A stretch of DNA of 64,000 nt from Vitellaria paradoxa (GCA_019916065.1 CM034233.1:55421947-55485946), one strand, 5' to 3'. Counted from the stretch's first letter, positions 10,878-23,000 are shown. Notes: a model not told the origin generated them from the sequence alone. Translations and numbers: made by a program.

Positions 10878-11600
10878 CTAAACAAATCCTGTGATTGGCG
10901 TAATCACCTTTGTTTGATTGATATTGGTGATGGGGAAGGTTAGTCCATCCAAGGCTTGATCATAAAACTTTTTGAGCCTTTGGCGCATAACGAAATACTG
11001 GAGTGGCATTCTTAGAGGCTTCCACGTTGCACTTCTTGTCGCCACTTTTGATTGGTTTGCTGATTTTTTTTTTCTTTTGATCAACCATTTTGCACTCTTG
11101 TCATTTTGGGGATTGTCACTTCGCTGTAACTTGTGCGTTGGTGAAGTATTAATTAGTTGCAGCTCTTCCATCACAATGTGTGCCAAGTAGACTTTAGCAT
11201 CAACAAAGTGTGATTCAGCTTCGGTAAACGGCTTCTCCTCAGCTACCGTCTTTCTAACTTCATTACCACGACAGTACTTGAGGCACTGATGGAGAGTAGA
11301 AGGAGCCACACCATTTTCATGGATCAAAGGGCAACCCAACAATATGTTGTATGAAGTTCTGGCATCGATCACGTAGAACAATGCAGTTGATGTAATGTCA
11401 TCGATGAGCAAGTTGAGATAGATTATTCCAATCACTTTCTACCCCCCTTAATTAAAGTCTTGAATCATCAAGCGACTGTGTGACAACTTATCCATACTAA
11501 TGCCTAAATCCTTCATCACGCGAAGAGGTAGAATGTTGATTGCTGAGCTGCCATTAACAAGCATTCTGTTCAATCTTTATTCGCACATAGAGCTAGAGAT
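10878..11600 (-). pseudogene. Aspartic protease of the Tat element
   Basis: The active-site motif reads LVNGSSAINILP (about 11525-11561) where the family has Asp-Gly; the catalytic Asp codon is AAT (Asn) at 11553-11555. Two stops follow (TAA and TAG just before 11435), at places where related elements carry Gln. The rest is open: FYVIDARTSYNILLGCPLIHENG is typical of retroviral-type proteases. Not functional. Confidence 0.88.
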
Positions 11601-11887
11601 GAAAAGAGGGCAATTGTGTGGTGTTGAGCCAAGCAGAAGATCTTCGTCTGAGAAAGTCAGATTCTTCATAGCAACAATAGATGTATCGCCACACGTTTCG
11701 AAGTTAAGTTCATCTGGTGCTTGCATGAGTGTTGAAGATGACTCAACTCTTTCTCCAGTCGGTTCTTCCACGTTCACAACATAGCATTCAATAATCTCAG
11801 GATCAGATTAATCAGCATGCCAAGATTTTGAAAAGATTTCCCATAAAGTGATGGGAGTATGTTGTGGTTGAATGAAAGTTTCATCTA

Positions 11888-14065
11888 TTATAGTTGATAC
11901 TGGTCGTTGAACTTTTTTCTTCTTCCACTGCTTTTTTGGTTAGATTTAATGACCTTTTGTTTGTAGTGAATGATTTGGGGGTGATGAGACTTCGACTTAC
12001 TCTTTCTTTTGCGAGTGACGAGCGTCCACCCTTTCTCAACCGAGTCTATTGTTTCATTAGTGTTATTTTTACACTTTAACAACAGTGTATCAGGAATTTG
12101 CAGATGGTCTTGAATTATTATCTCAATAAGATCAAAAGATCCAAATTGAACCTCAAACCTTGGCAAGTTAGGAATCAACCTTTTTGGTGTGGGATCAACG
12201 GATTCGATCACAACAACAGTTTGGTTGGTGGTTGCTACCTCTTTCTCTTCTTCTAGAAGGATCTTCCCTTGACTTGCCAATTGCATAATCTTCTCTTTAA
12301 GAATGAAACATCGCTGAGTAGAATGGCTGATCAACCGATGGTACTTACAATAATTCGAATCATTAACTTTATCAGCTTTTTCTGGGTGTTTCATCTCTGG
12401 AAGCTTAATGAGTTTTAGTTTTAACAAATCCTTGAGCATTCGAGGAACTTCAGAATTAGGAAATGGATATTCCTTTGCTTACATTTCTTCAAGCGTAGGT
12501 TTTTCCATCCTTTTCTTTGGTTGGATTCAACCTTCTCTGTCTCTTTGTTCTTAGGTTTGTTTAAAGTTTTAGTCGTCGTAGAAATCTTCACTGGTGCAGT
12601 GGAAATAGTTATAGATTATTTATTGGCTGATTTGAAGAAAGTTTTACCCCATTTGTGGTTGTTTTCTTGCTTGCTTCCTCTTTTGTGAGACTCTTGAATT
12701 GGCAATCCTTGATTACCGCTTGCAGCGATACTGAGCTCCATGTCATGAGCACGAGTAGTCAATTCTTCAAAAGTTTTAGGCCTGATGCCTTGAAGGATAT
12801 AACGAAGCCCCTAGTGCATGCCTTGAATGCACATCTCGATTGCTGAAGCTTCAGACAACCTATCTTTGCAATTGAGGCTCAGATTTCTTCATCTGCAGAT
12901 GAAGTTAATGACGGGTTCTTCTTTCGATTGGCGAGCATTGGTGAGCTCAATCATACTTACAGTACGACGGGTATTGTAGAATCTGTTGAGAATTCTTACT
13001 CTAGTTGCTCCCAGCTATTAATGATGCCAGGCTCTAAATCGCAATACCAGTCGAGTGCATTGTCCTTGAGAGTTCGGACGAACTGCTTAACCAGAAGATC
13101 TCCATTAGTTCTAGCATTACTGCTGGTTTTCACAAAGTGAGCAACATGTTGCTTTAGATTTCCTTTGCCGTCAAATTGTTGGAATTTCGAGGGTTGGTAA
13201 CCAACTGGCATCTTTAGTTGATCAATTTGACAAGTGTAAGGCTTGGCGTATGTGAGAGAAGATTTTGGGGTTTCCTCGTTCTTATCTTTGAGAGTGCCTA
13301 AAATGAACTCCTTCAGCTGATCAATGGGGATGAAACCATCAGCAGAGACCGGCAAGCTTTTCGGAGCTTCTTCTTGCTTACTAGATGATTCAATCACTTC
13401 TTGTGACTTTGGAGGAGTAGGTGTTTGACTTGATTCTCCAGCATTGTTTAGCTTGTTCATGATTACTTCAATTTGATGATCACTTCAATTTGATGATCAC
13501 ATTCTTGTGCTATTTTGCATATGTTCTCCACAATCTTCGACAGTGAGTTGACTTACTCCTCTAACGATATTGCATTAATCATCATCACATTCATAGCTGT
13601 CAAGCTTTGAGAACTAGCGAAATCATCATGCGACTTGAACTTTGATTGAGGAATTTTCGTAGGAGAGTTGGATTCAAAATTGCTTGAATCACTAATCTCC
13701 TTTTGGTTAGAGTGGAGCTTGACACTTGAATTAGATCCTTGAGATATGGAAGGATGCGACAAAGCCTTCTCCAAAATTGCAAAAACGTCTTCCTTTGGCT
13801 TTGCAGCAGTAGCAGCAGCATTTTCTTTGCTCCCTGGAAGAGTTGATGTTGTGGATGTTGTCTTCAACAAACTTAAGTTGAAAACATATGTTGATTTCGG
13901 TAGCAGTGATGCTTGCTTTAGTGCTTCAGCCATGGCTTTTACATTACTTCGTGTGACCGGACTGATACTTTGAGCAGTAGACCTTGAGGTAGTGTTGCTG
14001 GCGGTGGATTTGGAGTCTTTGGCTTTCAGATCTATAACTTTTGAGCAGTTGTTCTTGGGAGTCAT
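11888..14065 (-). pseudogene. Gag of the Tat element
   Basis: The likely start is MTPKNNCSK at 14065, about 70 bases after the 5' LTR. The N-terminal part (13553-14065) is low-complexity and Ser/Thr-rich. The core Gag domain is at 12996-13460 (GYQPSKFQQFDGKG ... KDNALDWYCDLEPG...SWEQLE), then continues with several stops to about 12700. The C-terminal part (11888-12439) has a zinc-knuckle-like CKYHRLISHSTQRC. A short direct duplication near 13470-13500 (TTCAATTTGATGATCAC twice) and stops break the frame. Gag would form the particle that packages the RNA. Confidence 0.88.
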
Positions 14066-14131
14066 TGAGAACTTGGTTGATTTGATTTGATGAAAAGATG
14101 AGATGAGAGGCAAAGATTGTCCCACCGGGCG

Positions 14132-14865
14132 TGCTAGAAATTTGTACACACAAATTTCGTGTTTGAAAAATAAACACAAAAATTGTAGTAATAAATTAAA
14201 TTTTTATTGATTTGAAGAAAAATAGATTACAATATCTGAATTTCTAATCAAAGAAATCAAATCCTCTTATTCTTATCTTTGAAAAGTTGATGCGAGGGCT
14301 TACAGCTTGATCTCGAATCAACACGTGTATCTTCTTGTTACTTGATAGTTTGTGAGGCTTTAGCAGCTTGATTCAACAGAGTCTCATTGTATGCAAAATA
14401 ATGTCCCTTTGTGCCTGGTAGTGATCCCTATTTATAAATATGGAAGAGAGAGTCATAGTAGAACTGAACTTCTTCAAGATAATTATCTCATTATTTTATT
14501 TATTAAATAAGAGATAATATCAAATAATTAAGATAGCATTATACTTCTTAAATAATGATTTCTTATTTATTTATTTATTTATTTTTTCTTAAGAGATAAA
14601 ATTTAAGAAATAATAATTTTCTTAAGATATAAAATTTAAGAAATAATAATTATCTTTAATATTGGGCCCTACTGACAACTAGTTTAATTTAATTTGTCAA
14701 GTATTGTCATTTTCAATCTGCATACGTGGTGATTTGTGATTCGTCCACATATGTAATTGTACTAAAATCCTCTATGAGACACGTGGCAAGATATGAGTAG
14801 TCAATTTAATTAGCTTTTATCTGACATTTGGCGATGTTTGATTAGCTAAAATTTGTGTGTATACA
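14132..14865 (-). repeat. 5' LTR of the Tat element (734 bp)
   Basis: On the minus strand it starts TGTATACACAC at 14865 and ends CTAGCA at 14132, the usual TG...CA form. Downstream on the minus strand comes CGCCCGGTGGGACA, which lacks the usual TGG of a tRNA primer site, so the primer could not be assigned. The flank to the right is CCATG; its partner lies outside the window. Confidence 0.9.
14427..14444 (-). promoter_or_regulatory. LTR TATA box
   Basis: The minus strand reads CCATATTTATAAATAGGG. The same block is in the other LTR at about 167-184. It is a likely core promoter for gag-pol RNA. Confidence 0.6.
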
Positions 14866-16140
14866 CCATGTACTAATAATGTAATGAAAAGTTAAATATT
14901 CCCAAAAGTACCAACAATATCCAAAAAATCCACCCACACTGTCCAAATAAATTATAGGCTTTGCAGCTTTTTTAATCTTCTTATTCAGACTCTTCATTCT
15001 TTGTTCTAGTACCACAGTTACTACTTTTTTAGCTTTCTTCTTTGATTTTGCAGTTCAAAATTTATTTCATAATTTCTATAACAATAATTTATGGATTAGA
15101 AGAGGAGAGTATAAAAATCTTAAAAAAAAGTAAACCAACGTTTGATACCTAAAAAAGTTAAAATAAGAAGAAAAATTGTTTTAAAAAATGCTCATAGTTC
15201 AAAAAACACCTTAAGAACTTAAACACACTGACAAATCATCGAATCATAACAAAAGATAAACAAAATTAAGAATAAAACCTTACAAATTGTAAAAATTCAA
15301 AATGTTGCACCACGTAGACATACAAATAGTATATTATAAAAACATATCTGCAAAAAGAAAAGATAAATTCAAATAGTTAAATAGAGTATATAAATACGCA
15401 CATATATAGAGAGACAGAAGAGAGAGAGATAGAAAGAGAATAACAATGTGGGCTTTCTTTTTTTTTTTTTTTTTCTTTTTCCCGTAAAATGTAAGAAAGG
15501 CAGAAAGATAGAAATTGAAAAGAATGCTACAGTTATGAAATACGGTAACTTTCAGTTATTAATGGAAATAAAATTTTCAAGTATTAAATACTAATTAAAT
15601 TTAAGAGTTTTGGAAATGTGAGAATGTAATAAGGGTAATAAAAATAATTTTACAATTATTTAATTTTTAATAATCTCCATTAATGTTATTATTATGAAAG
15701 ATGGGAGGTTAGGAAATATGAAAAATAATATATTTGGATTTGTATAATATGATGAGAGTAAAATAGTTCAAAAATGTCACTATTGAGACTTTGTATAATA
15801 GTATAAATATAGATATAGACAGTCGTAAATTTCTTTTAAATGCAGTTGATAAGCTTAAAAATTACTTTTTTTTCATGAATAAAAAATTAAAATTTGAAAT
15901 ATAAAAATCATATAAAACGATAAAAAGACTTAAAAAACAAATTTGATTTTGGTAGCGAAACGAAGAGACCGTGCACCAAGGAAAAAAAAAAAACTGTTTT
16001 TTTGCTAAGTAAAACAAAAACTTAAGTCCTGTATGATTTGTAAATAAACTCAACAAATTTTATAAATTTTTATTAATTTTATATCACATTAATTTTTTTC
16101 TTTCACTGTACATACTACAAACTCCTAATTTATTCCAATT
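14866..16140. other. AT-rich intergenic sequence
   Basis: No gene is supported. The minus strand at about 14910-15050 has a short Lys-rich open segment (KKAKKVVTVVLEQRMKSLNK) that could be a degraded exon, but it has no recognised relative. A T17 run is at about 15461-15474. The rest is AT-rich without structure. Confidence 0.5.
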
Positions 16141-16149
16141 TATCGCACT

Positions 16150-16216
16150 TCATCCCGCTCCAAATTCACCCTTTATTAATATGCCTCTGCACAAGCTAAG
16201 CTCTGCTGAGAGACTC

Positions 16217-16252
<36 letters not shown>

Positions 16253-16760
16253 ACATCGAGGTGCACCTGTGTGTGTGTTTCCAAATTACTTATCAAGGAC
16301 AGTCTCAGGGTTATTCTCTTTGCCCTTCCTCCACCTCGTCCGTCTCTCTCTCTTCCACAGTCCACTAATTAATCAGGTTTTCTATCTCTGCCCCAGCTCC
16401 CTAGTATGGTCTCTATAGATTTTGTATTAATTTTCCAAGTTTGCGTTCATTTCCTCCTCCCCCCCCCCTTTCTTATTTTTTTTTTTAATTTTGTTTCCGT
16501 TTAGATTCGATTTGGTATTATGTATGGATGTATGTATGTATATTGATGATGATATATTGGTATTTCTAGGGTTGTCATTGGATCCTTGATGTTCCTTATT
16601 TGCAAGTCTGCCTCTGGATTTTGATCGACTAACTCTGTTGGAGGTGTTTTAGCGTTTCTTCTACTCATGGAGCTATTGCCTATTGGTCTGGCGCTTGAGG
16701 TTCGTGGTGCTGCTTGCTTTTTAAGGGAAGAATGATACATAAAAGAGTAAGAGCGGATAG
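16150..16760 (+). other. GA/CT-rich leader-like block, possible truncated gene 5' end
   Basis: GC-richer than the surroundings, with a (GA)15 run at 16221-16250, CT-rich tracts (16330-16360), a C10 run near 16460 and a short ORF at 16666-16734 (MELLPIGLALEVRGAACF..., 22 codons). This looks like a plant 5' UTR or first exon, but no following coding exon was found. It could be an upstream leader, a truncated duplicate or chance. Confidence 0.3.
16221..16250. repeat. (GA)15 microsatellite
   Basis: A perfect GA dinucleotide run, inside the leader-like block. Confidence 0.95.
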
Positions 16761-17220
16761 ATTTGCACCTTTTTCTTAAGTGTTTTGATCATTTGATTTC
16801 CTTCTGCCGGATTTAAACACGCCAAGATACGTGTCCGATACGTTTCATTTGATTTCGTTCCATCGGATACGAATACATAAATTATTTGCAAGTCACATGA
16901 TCACGTATTTAAATTTTGTTTTTTCTTACACTTTTTATAAATCAATTAATTATTCAATATATATATATATATATATAAACATCTATTTTTGCCTTTAGAT
17001 GTGGTTACAAGAATTTCCTCTTCCCATCATGTGAACAATGATTGAGAATCACCCTATCATATAACCACATTCTCTAAATTCTAATCATTAATTATTTAGG
17101 AGTTAATAACCAATAAACATCTTATTGTCTGCCGATTATATGTGCCGTTGATATCTCCTACCAGAAAATGACGTAGTTTTGATGAAACAACAATAATTTA
17201 AAGCTGTAAAAATTACTTAA

Positions 17221-17364
17221 GAGCTGTTTGGTTAGTCAAAAAGTACAAGAAAAATACAAAAAGTTAATATAAAAATAATATGTGACGAAATTTGATTAGA
17301 AAAAATTGAAAAAAATTATGACTTTTAGTAATTTTTTGTATTTTTTGATAGGTCAAATAGTTCC
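17221..17364. mobile_element. Small MITE (family F)
   Basis: The left end GAGCTGTTTGGTTAGTCAAA and the right end GATAGGTCAAATAGTTCC are imperfect inverted repeats over about 26 bp. Flanks are TTAA on both sides (17217-17220 and 17365-17368). The interior is AT-rich and non-coding. Confidence 0.6.
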
Positions 17365-17368
17365 TTAA

Positions 17369-17999
17369 CGTTAATATTAAAAAAAAAAAACAGTACTTAA
17401 TGTTAAATCTGTAAGTATGCCAAGGTTAACCATTTAAAAAAAAAAGAGAGAAAAAAAGGGAAAAGAAAATAGGACAACATCTATTGTCCTCTCGTCTCCC
17501 TCCAAGCCTGGAACCCTAGCTATGCGTCTATCAATCCCTATCCTTTGTTTCACAAAAATTAAAAAAGTGACCTTTTGAGCATAAAGGCAAAAGCGGTATT
17601 GATGATTGAAAGACCCATTAATATGGGAGACAAGTCAGTCTAAATTTTATGGCAGTTGATATCTAATCCCTGTTCAAGGATATATACTGAAGTTTACAAC
17701 CATCTATCTATGGTATAAAATGGTTACTGTGTCGCTTACAACGGGCAATTAACTTCACTTGCTCGATAAATTTTCTAAATGAGTATTACCAAAACCATAT
17801 TCCCATCAAACACTAAAACAACTTGCAATAATCCAATCCAATATAAGCAAAAGAGTTGGATATTTGAAGATTTGTTTTTACCAACCCTATTCAAGGGTTG
17901 ATGGCTTGATGCTATCTGTATCTACAAACAGCTTGATGTTTCAGTGAAATGACCAAAACTTACCCATGAAATGAAACTTTCTTCTCCAGAGGGTAGGGA
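17369..17999. other. Upstream region of the PPR gene
   Basis: Contains A-rich tracts, a CT-rich segment around 17485-17520 and a short ORF at 17522 (MRLSIPILCF). No clear TATA box was found. This is the likely promoter and 5' UTR of the downstream gene. Confidence 0.35.
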
Positions 18000-20021
18000 A
18001 TGGCAAGGCATGGATTGATTAGGCAAGTTGTGAGCGGGCTCTCCCTGGTTGATTCATCCCCTTTCGCAAAGCTATTGGATTCATGTCTCTGGTCAAAGTC
18101 AGGACTGGATACTCGTTGCATCCATGCTGGAATCATCAAGACCCAATTTTCCTCGGAGATTTTCATACAGAACAGGCTGATAGATGTATACGGGAAATGC
18201 TGTTGTTTGGATTATGCGCGCAAGGTGTTCGATCAAATGCCTGATAGGAATACATTCACTTTTAATTCCATTATAACTGCGTTATCAAACTCGGGTTTTC
18301 TTGACGAAGCTGCGAGGCTTTTTGGATCCATGCCTCAACCTGATCAATGCTCTTGGAACTCAATTGTGTCAGGTTTTGCTCAGCATGATCGCTTTGAAGA
18401 GTCACTTGAATATTTTGTCCAAATGCATAAAGAGGGTTTTTTGTTTAATGAATACTCATTTGGGAGTGCACTTAGTGCTTGTGCAGGACTAGTGGATCAA
18501 AAAATGGGTACCCAAATCCACGCTTTGGTGTCAAAATCTCCTTGCTCATCGGGTGTTTATATGGGTTCTGCACTTATCAATATGTATTCTAAATGCAGGA
18601 TTGTGGGATGTGCTCAAAAGGTTTTTAATGGGATGATTGAGTGGAACATAGTGTCTTGGAATAGCTTGATCACGTGTTATGAGCAAAATGGTCCAGCAAG
18701 TGAAGCTCTTGATGTTTTTGTGAGGATGATGGATTCTGGATTTGAACCTGATGAGGTTACCCTTGCTAGTGTGGTTAGTGCATGTGCAAGCTTGTCAGCA
18801 ATCAAAGAAGGTAAACAGATTCATGCCCAAGTTGTGAAATTTGAAAAATTTAGAGACGATCTTATTTTAAGCAATGCATTGGTCGATATGTATGCAAAAT
18901 GCAATAGAGTTGATGAAGCTAGACGAGTTTTTGATGGGATGCCTCGTAGGAATGTGGTGTCCGAAACCTCCATGGTAAGTGGTTATGTAAAAGCATCCAG
19001 TGTGAAAATTGCAAAATTAATGTTTGCCAATATGACGGAGAAAAATGCAATATCTTGGAATGCTCTTATTGCAGGCTACACGCAAAATGGGGACAATGAA
19101 GAGGCTCTAGAACTCTTCCGCCTTTTAAAGAGGGAATCAGTTTGGCCAACACATTATACCTTTGGGAATCTGCTTAATGCTTGTGCAAATTTAGCTGATT
19201 TAAAGCTTGGCAGGCAGGCTCATACCCATGTTTTAAAGCATGGATTTCAATTCCAGTCCGGACCGGAGCCTGATATTTTTGTGGGGAACTCTCTTATAGA
19301 TATGTACATGAAATGTGGATCAGTTGAAGATGGGAATGTGGTGTTTAATAGCATGGTTGAAAGAGATTGGGTTTCGTGGAATGCTATGATAGTTGGGTAC
19401 GCCCAAAATGGACATGGGACAGAAGCTCTTGCCGTGTTTAGAGCAATGTTGGTAGATGGAGAGAAACCTGACCATGTTACCATGATCGGAGTTCTTTGTG
19501 CTTGTAGCCATGCGGGGCTGGTTCAGGAGGGACGCAATTATTTCCTCTCAATGTGCAAGGACTATGGTTTGGAACCCCTGAAGGATCATTACACTTGCAT
19601 GGTCGATTTACTTGGTCGAGCCGGTTGCCTTAATGAAGCTAAGAATTTGATAGAATCAATGCCAATGCCGCCAGATAGCGTTGTATGGGGTTCTTTGCTT
19701 GCTGCTTGTAAGGTCCATGGTAACATTTCGTTAGGGAAATTTGTGGCAGAGAAGCTACTGGATATTGATCCTACAAACTCTGGTCCCTATGTTCTTCTCT
19801 CAAATATGTATGCTGAGCTTAGGAGATGGAGGGATGTTATAAAAGTTCGGAAGCTAATGAGGCAACGTGGAGTTGTTAAGCAGCCTGGTTGTAGTTGGAT
19901 TGAAATACAGAACCAAGTGCATGTTTTCTTGGTGAAGGATAAAAGACATCCTCAAAAAAAAGAAATTTATCTACTTCTGAGAACACTTACCAAGCAGATG
20001 CAGAAATCCAGAAAATCATAA
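18000..20021 (+). CDS. SLO2: PPR mitochondrial RNA-editing factor, SLO2-like (PLS class, E/E+)
   Basis: An intact, intronless 673-codon gene. The protein consists of PLS-type pentatricopeptide repeats almost throughout (NRLIDVYGKC, NALVDMYAKC, NSLIDMYMKCGSVEDG; many VSWNALI-type motifs). An E/E+ tail starts at about residue 565 (VVWGSLLAACKVHGN ... YVLLSNMYAELRRW ... KQPGCSWIEI). There is no DYW deaminase domain, so editing would need a partner in trans. The basic N-terminus (MARHGLIRQVV) fits a mitochondrial presequence. From memory of the family it is closest to Arabidopsis SLO2 (At2g13600, about 697 aa), which edits mitochondrial transcripts for respiratory-chain subunits. The C-terminus (LTKQMQKSRKS) stops about two dozen residues earlier than Arabidopsis. 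The ATG at 18000 is the first in frame and matches the family start. Orthology was not tested by alignment. Confidence 0.88.
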   Translation: MARHGLIRQVVSGLSLVDSSPFAKLLDSCLWSKSGLDTRCIHAGIIKTQFSSEIFIQNRLIDVYGKCCCLDYARKVFDQMPDRNTFTFNSIITALSNSGFLDEAARLFGSMPQPDQCSWNSIVSGFAQHDRFEESLEYFVQMHKEGFLFNEYSFGSALSACAGLVDQKMGTQIHALVSKSPCSSGVYMGSALINMYSKCRIVGCAQKVFNGMIEWNIVSWNSLITCYEQNGPASEALDVFVRMMDSGFEPDEVTLASVVSACASLSAIKEGKQIHAQVVKFEKFRDDLILSNALVDMYAKCNRVDEARRVFDGMPRRNVVSETSMVSGYVKASSVKIAKLMFANMTEKNAISWNALIAGYTQNGDNEEALELFRLLKRESVWPTHYTFGNLLNACANLADLKLGRQAHTHVLKHGFQFQSGPEPDIFVGNSLIDMYMKCGSVEDGNVVFNSMVERDWVSWNAMIVGYAQNGHGTEALAVFRAMLVDGEKPDHVTMIGVLCACSHAGLVQEGRNYFLSMCKDYGLEPLKDHYTCMVDLLGRAGCLNEAKNLIESMPMPPDSVVWGSLLAACKVHGNISLGKFVAEKLLDIDPTNSGPYVLLSNMYAELRRWRDVIKVRKLMRQRGVVKQPGCSWIEIQNQVHVFLVKDKRHPQKKEIYLLLRTLTKQMQKSRKS

Positions 20022-23000
20022 AATTAAACTTCCCTGTGTATCATGTAGAAAGAAAACGTAGGTTTATCATCCTACCTCAACGAGATATAAAGAAGAACCT
20101 AAAATCTGGAGAAAACGAGATTTTTTTTTGTCTCTCTCAAATATGCCTCAATTATCTCTTTCTCTATCTCAAACTCTCTCTTTGTTCACACTTAAGAATA
20201 GTTGTTATGAGATAAAAAAATAATTGTTATTTCTTAATATTTTAGACGTTAAGAATAGTTGTTATTATTAATATTTGGGCGTATTTGAAACTTATATGTT
20301 CGGTTAAGCTCAGCTGGATTCAGTTCAGCTCAGCTCAGTTTGAATTTCAGATCGATTTTAGTTCCAATTTTATAGAACCGAGTATAAGTGGTTCCGTTCT
20401 ATTCCATCCTCAGAATTGAATCGATCCGATTCACGTACACCCCTAATATTAACATGGACTTTTAAGTGTTAGGTACTGTGTCTAAAATTGGATAATATGG
20501 CATTTATATAATTATTTTATTTTATTGGATAGCATGGTATTAACGAAATTTCATTAGAATATTTTATGCACAAAATATAATTTTTATGCATTATTATATG
20601 TTAATTATATTATTAAAGACATTTATATGGATGCTTAATTATATTGGGACACAAATATCAGGCATAGATCCATCATACATTTGGGTCCCATTTGATAACG
20701 TTTTTGAACATGCCTTTTTAGACCTTGGTTTCTATCATAAATGTTTATTAATATAAAAAAATAATTACTATTAATAATTATTATTAAAATAATAATTACT
20801 ATTTGGCATCAAAATGAATGATTATTAACTGTGATTATAAATTAAAATGAATGATTTTGTTAATTTAAAATGACATCGTTTTACTAAATTAAAATAATAT
20901 TTTGATCAAATAGGCATGCCACGATTGGAGTGGAGGAGAGGAGAGAAAAAAATATATTCTTTTAGTATTATAGATAGATATTCTTTAAATATTTTAGTTT
21001 GCCCAAATAGTTGTTACCGGTGATGCAATTTTTTTTTTCAATTATTAACATTAAAAAAAAAAAAAATCTTCAAAACAATTAAAATAAACATTTATGTTAA
21101 GAAATGTTAATAGTCATAAATTCACATGTCAAAATAAATGAACATAAAAAAAATTAAACTAATTATGGTCATCCAATTTTTTAAAATAGTAATCCAAAAG
21201 TGTAACTGTAAAAAAAATAACATTTGACTCCATTTTTCTGACCCCATCCAACTCCAGAATACTAAGTAAAATCAACTATTAAGCAAGAAATATTTAAAAT
21301 TATCACTTAAGATATATAATATTTTCTTTAAAAAATTATTAAAAGTAAATAAGAGGTATAACATTACCTGTTAAAAATGAAACGCTATGCTTCCAATTCA
21401 TCATATTTCAATTTACAAAATAATATTTATAAAAATATAAAGATTTTCAAATCGGGTAAACACGTATAAATAAAGAAAAGAATGGTTCTTTTGCCATCAA
21501 ATGAGTTTGTGACTCATTTATTCTTCTTGCCATCTGTCATTTTCAAATTTTGTTTCACTTCATCCAAAGCTTTAGAGCACAACATATCGGTTTCTATCTC
21601 CTTTAAAACTTCTCTTAATGCTCTCATGTCTAAGAAGTCTTTTTTTAGTTTTTTGTAAAATTTTGCTATAAGCTATGAAGATGGGAGATTACTAACTATG
21701 GCATGAAAGTGGGAGATTACTAACTATGGTCCAAAGTTTGCGTCAAAAGCAACCTCCTTCTTGCTGTCAATCATGCTAGTTTAGATTGGAAAAGTTTTTG
21801 TTGTCTATTTTCAGAAGTCTTAACACCTAATAGGGAATAAAGATGACAAGTAAAAATGAAAATAGATAGATAATCCATTTAATTGATTGCATGCTGTAAA
21901 GCCTCACCTTGACATCCTCGAAAGCGAAATACAATGGATTTCAATTGTCGAGCCTCTAATTCTAATTGTAATAGACAACTTCTAAAAATTGAATAATTTT
22001 GATCGAGACTTCGAGCTAGCAACAACCTTCTCCTTGCTCTTAATCTTGCTAGTTTGAATTATAAAGACTTCTGATATCTAATTGCATAATTAATCCCAAC
22101 TCCTAAAATGTGATACAAGTTAAAGTGATTATTACATTGTTGTATTATCTCGTTATGAATGAAATCAATACTATTCTTAATGAAGGATTACCATTGATTT
22201 TGTCATGACTACTGGAGGTTAATCTTATTTGAGGTGTAGAGTAATCTCCATGCACAACTCCCATATTAGCTTTCGAATTGTTCTCTATAAATGCTAACTA
22301 TCTCTTACCTATGTCCCATAACTAACTCAGTACATTTAAAACTAACAATATATGTAAATTAAATAACGAAAACAAAGAAACTGATAATAATACGATAAAA
22401 GGTTCAGTTAATGGTTAACTATCCATAATCAAAGCAAATGGGTCGAAAGCAAAAATTAATAGATTATCATGATAGAAAAGTTGATGATATTAACATGATA
22501 AAAAAATTTAAGATTACAACTATTGCATATGGAACAAAATAAAAAATTTTTATAATATTAAAACAAACCTGAAAGTAATTAAATAGTTTTGCAACTAGGA
22601 TGATCGTTTGGAAGCTAATAAGTGAAATGTTGAACTAATTGTACTGGAGCTGGAAAAAATTGGAAAATTAAAAAATTAAAAAGAATACAATGAGTAAGTT
22701 TAAAAGTGAGCACATAAAAACATACACCCACATCCATAATGAGATTTTATCACTGTAATTACAGTAAAATTTTATGTATTTAAAATTTTTAATTTATTAA
22801 AATTAATTTTTCAGGTTTGCCTTAATTTTATTAGATAAAATCTAACTCTAATTGTTAAATTAAGACATGGAAAATCTAATAATAAGCCAAACGTGAAAAT
22901 AATTTTATTATAGCGCGTAGACCTAGTTGTTTCGCAAAATGGTAAAACTTACAAAATAATGATGGGTCAATCCATATATAATAATATATTATCATCGTCA

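Larger units (their letters stand above)
1..14865 (-). mobile_element. Ty3/gypsy LTR retrotransposon, Tat lineage (decayed)
   Basis: On the minus strand the order is 5' LTR (14132-14865), gag, protease, a linker, reverse transcriptase, RNase H, integrase, a long 3' region, polypurine tract and 3' LTR (cut by the window edge). The two LTRs share long stretches, for example around 21-60 and 14281-14320. Protease-RT-RNaseH-integrase order makes it Ty3, not copia. No chromodomain follows the integrase, and the gag, the RNase H type and the antisense extra ORF point to the non-chromovirus Tat lineage. Multiple stops, frameshifts and lost catalytic residues show that it is not autonomous. About 14.9 kb is visible; the far end lies beyond base 1. 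Confidence 0.93.

Noticed and set aside
1..14865. Endogenous pararetrovirus (caulimovirid)
   Set aside because: LTRs, polypurine tract and integrase are present, and there is no movement or coat protein, so it is a Ty3 retrotransposon.
18000..18166. Minus-strand ORF at the start of the PPR gene
   Set aside because: Shadow of the PPR coding sequence.
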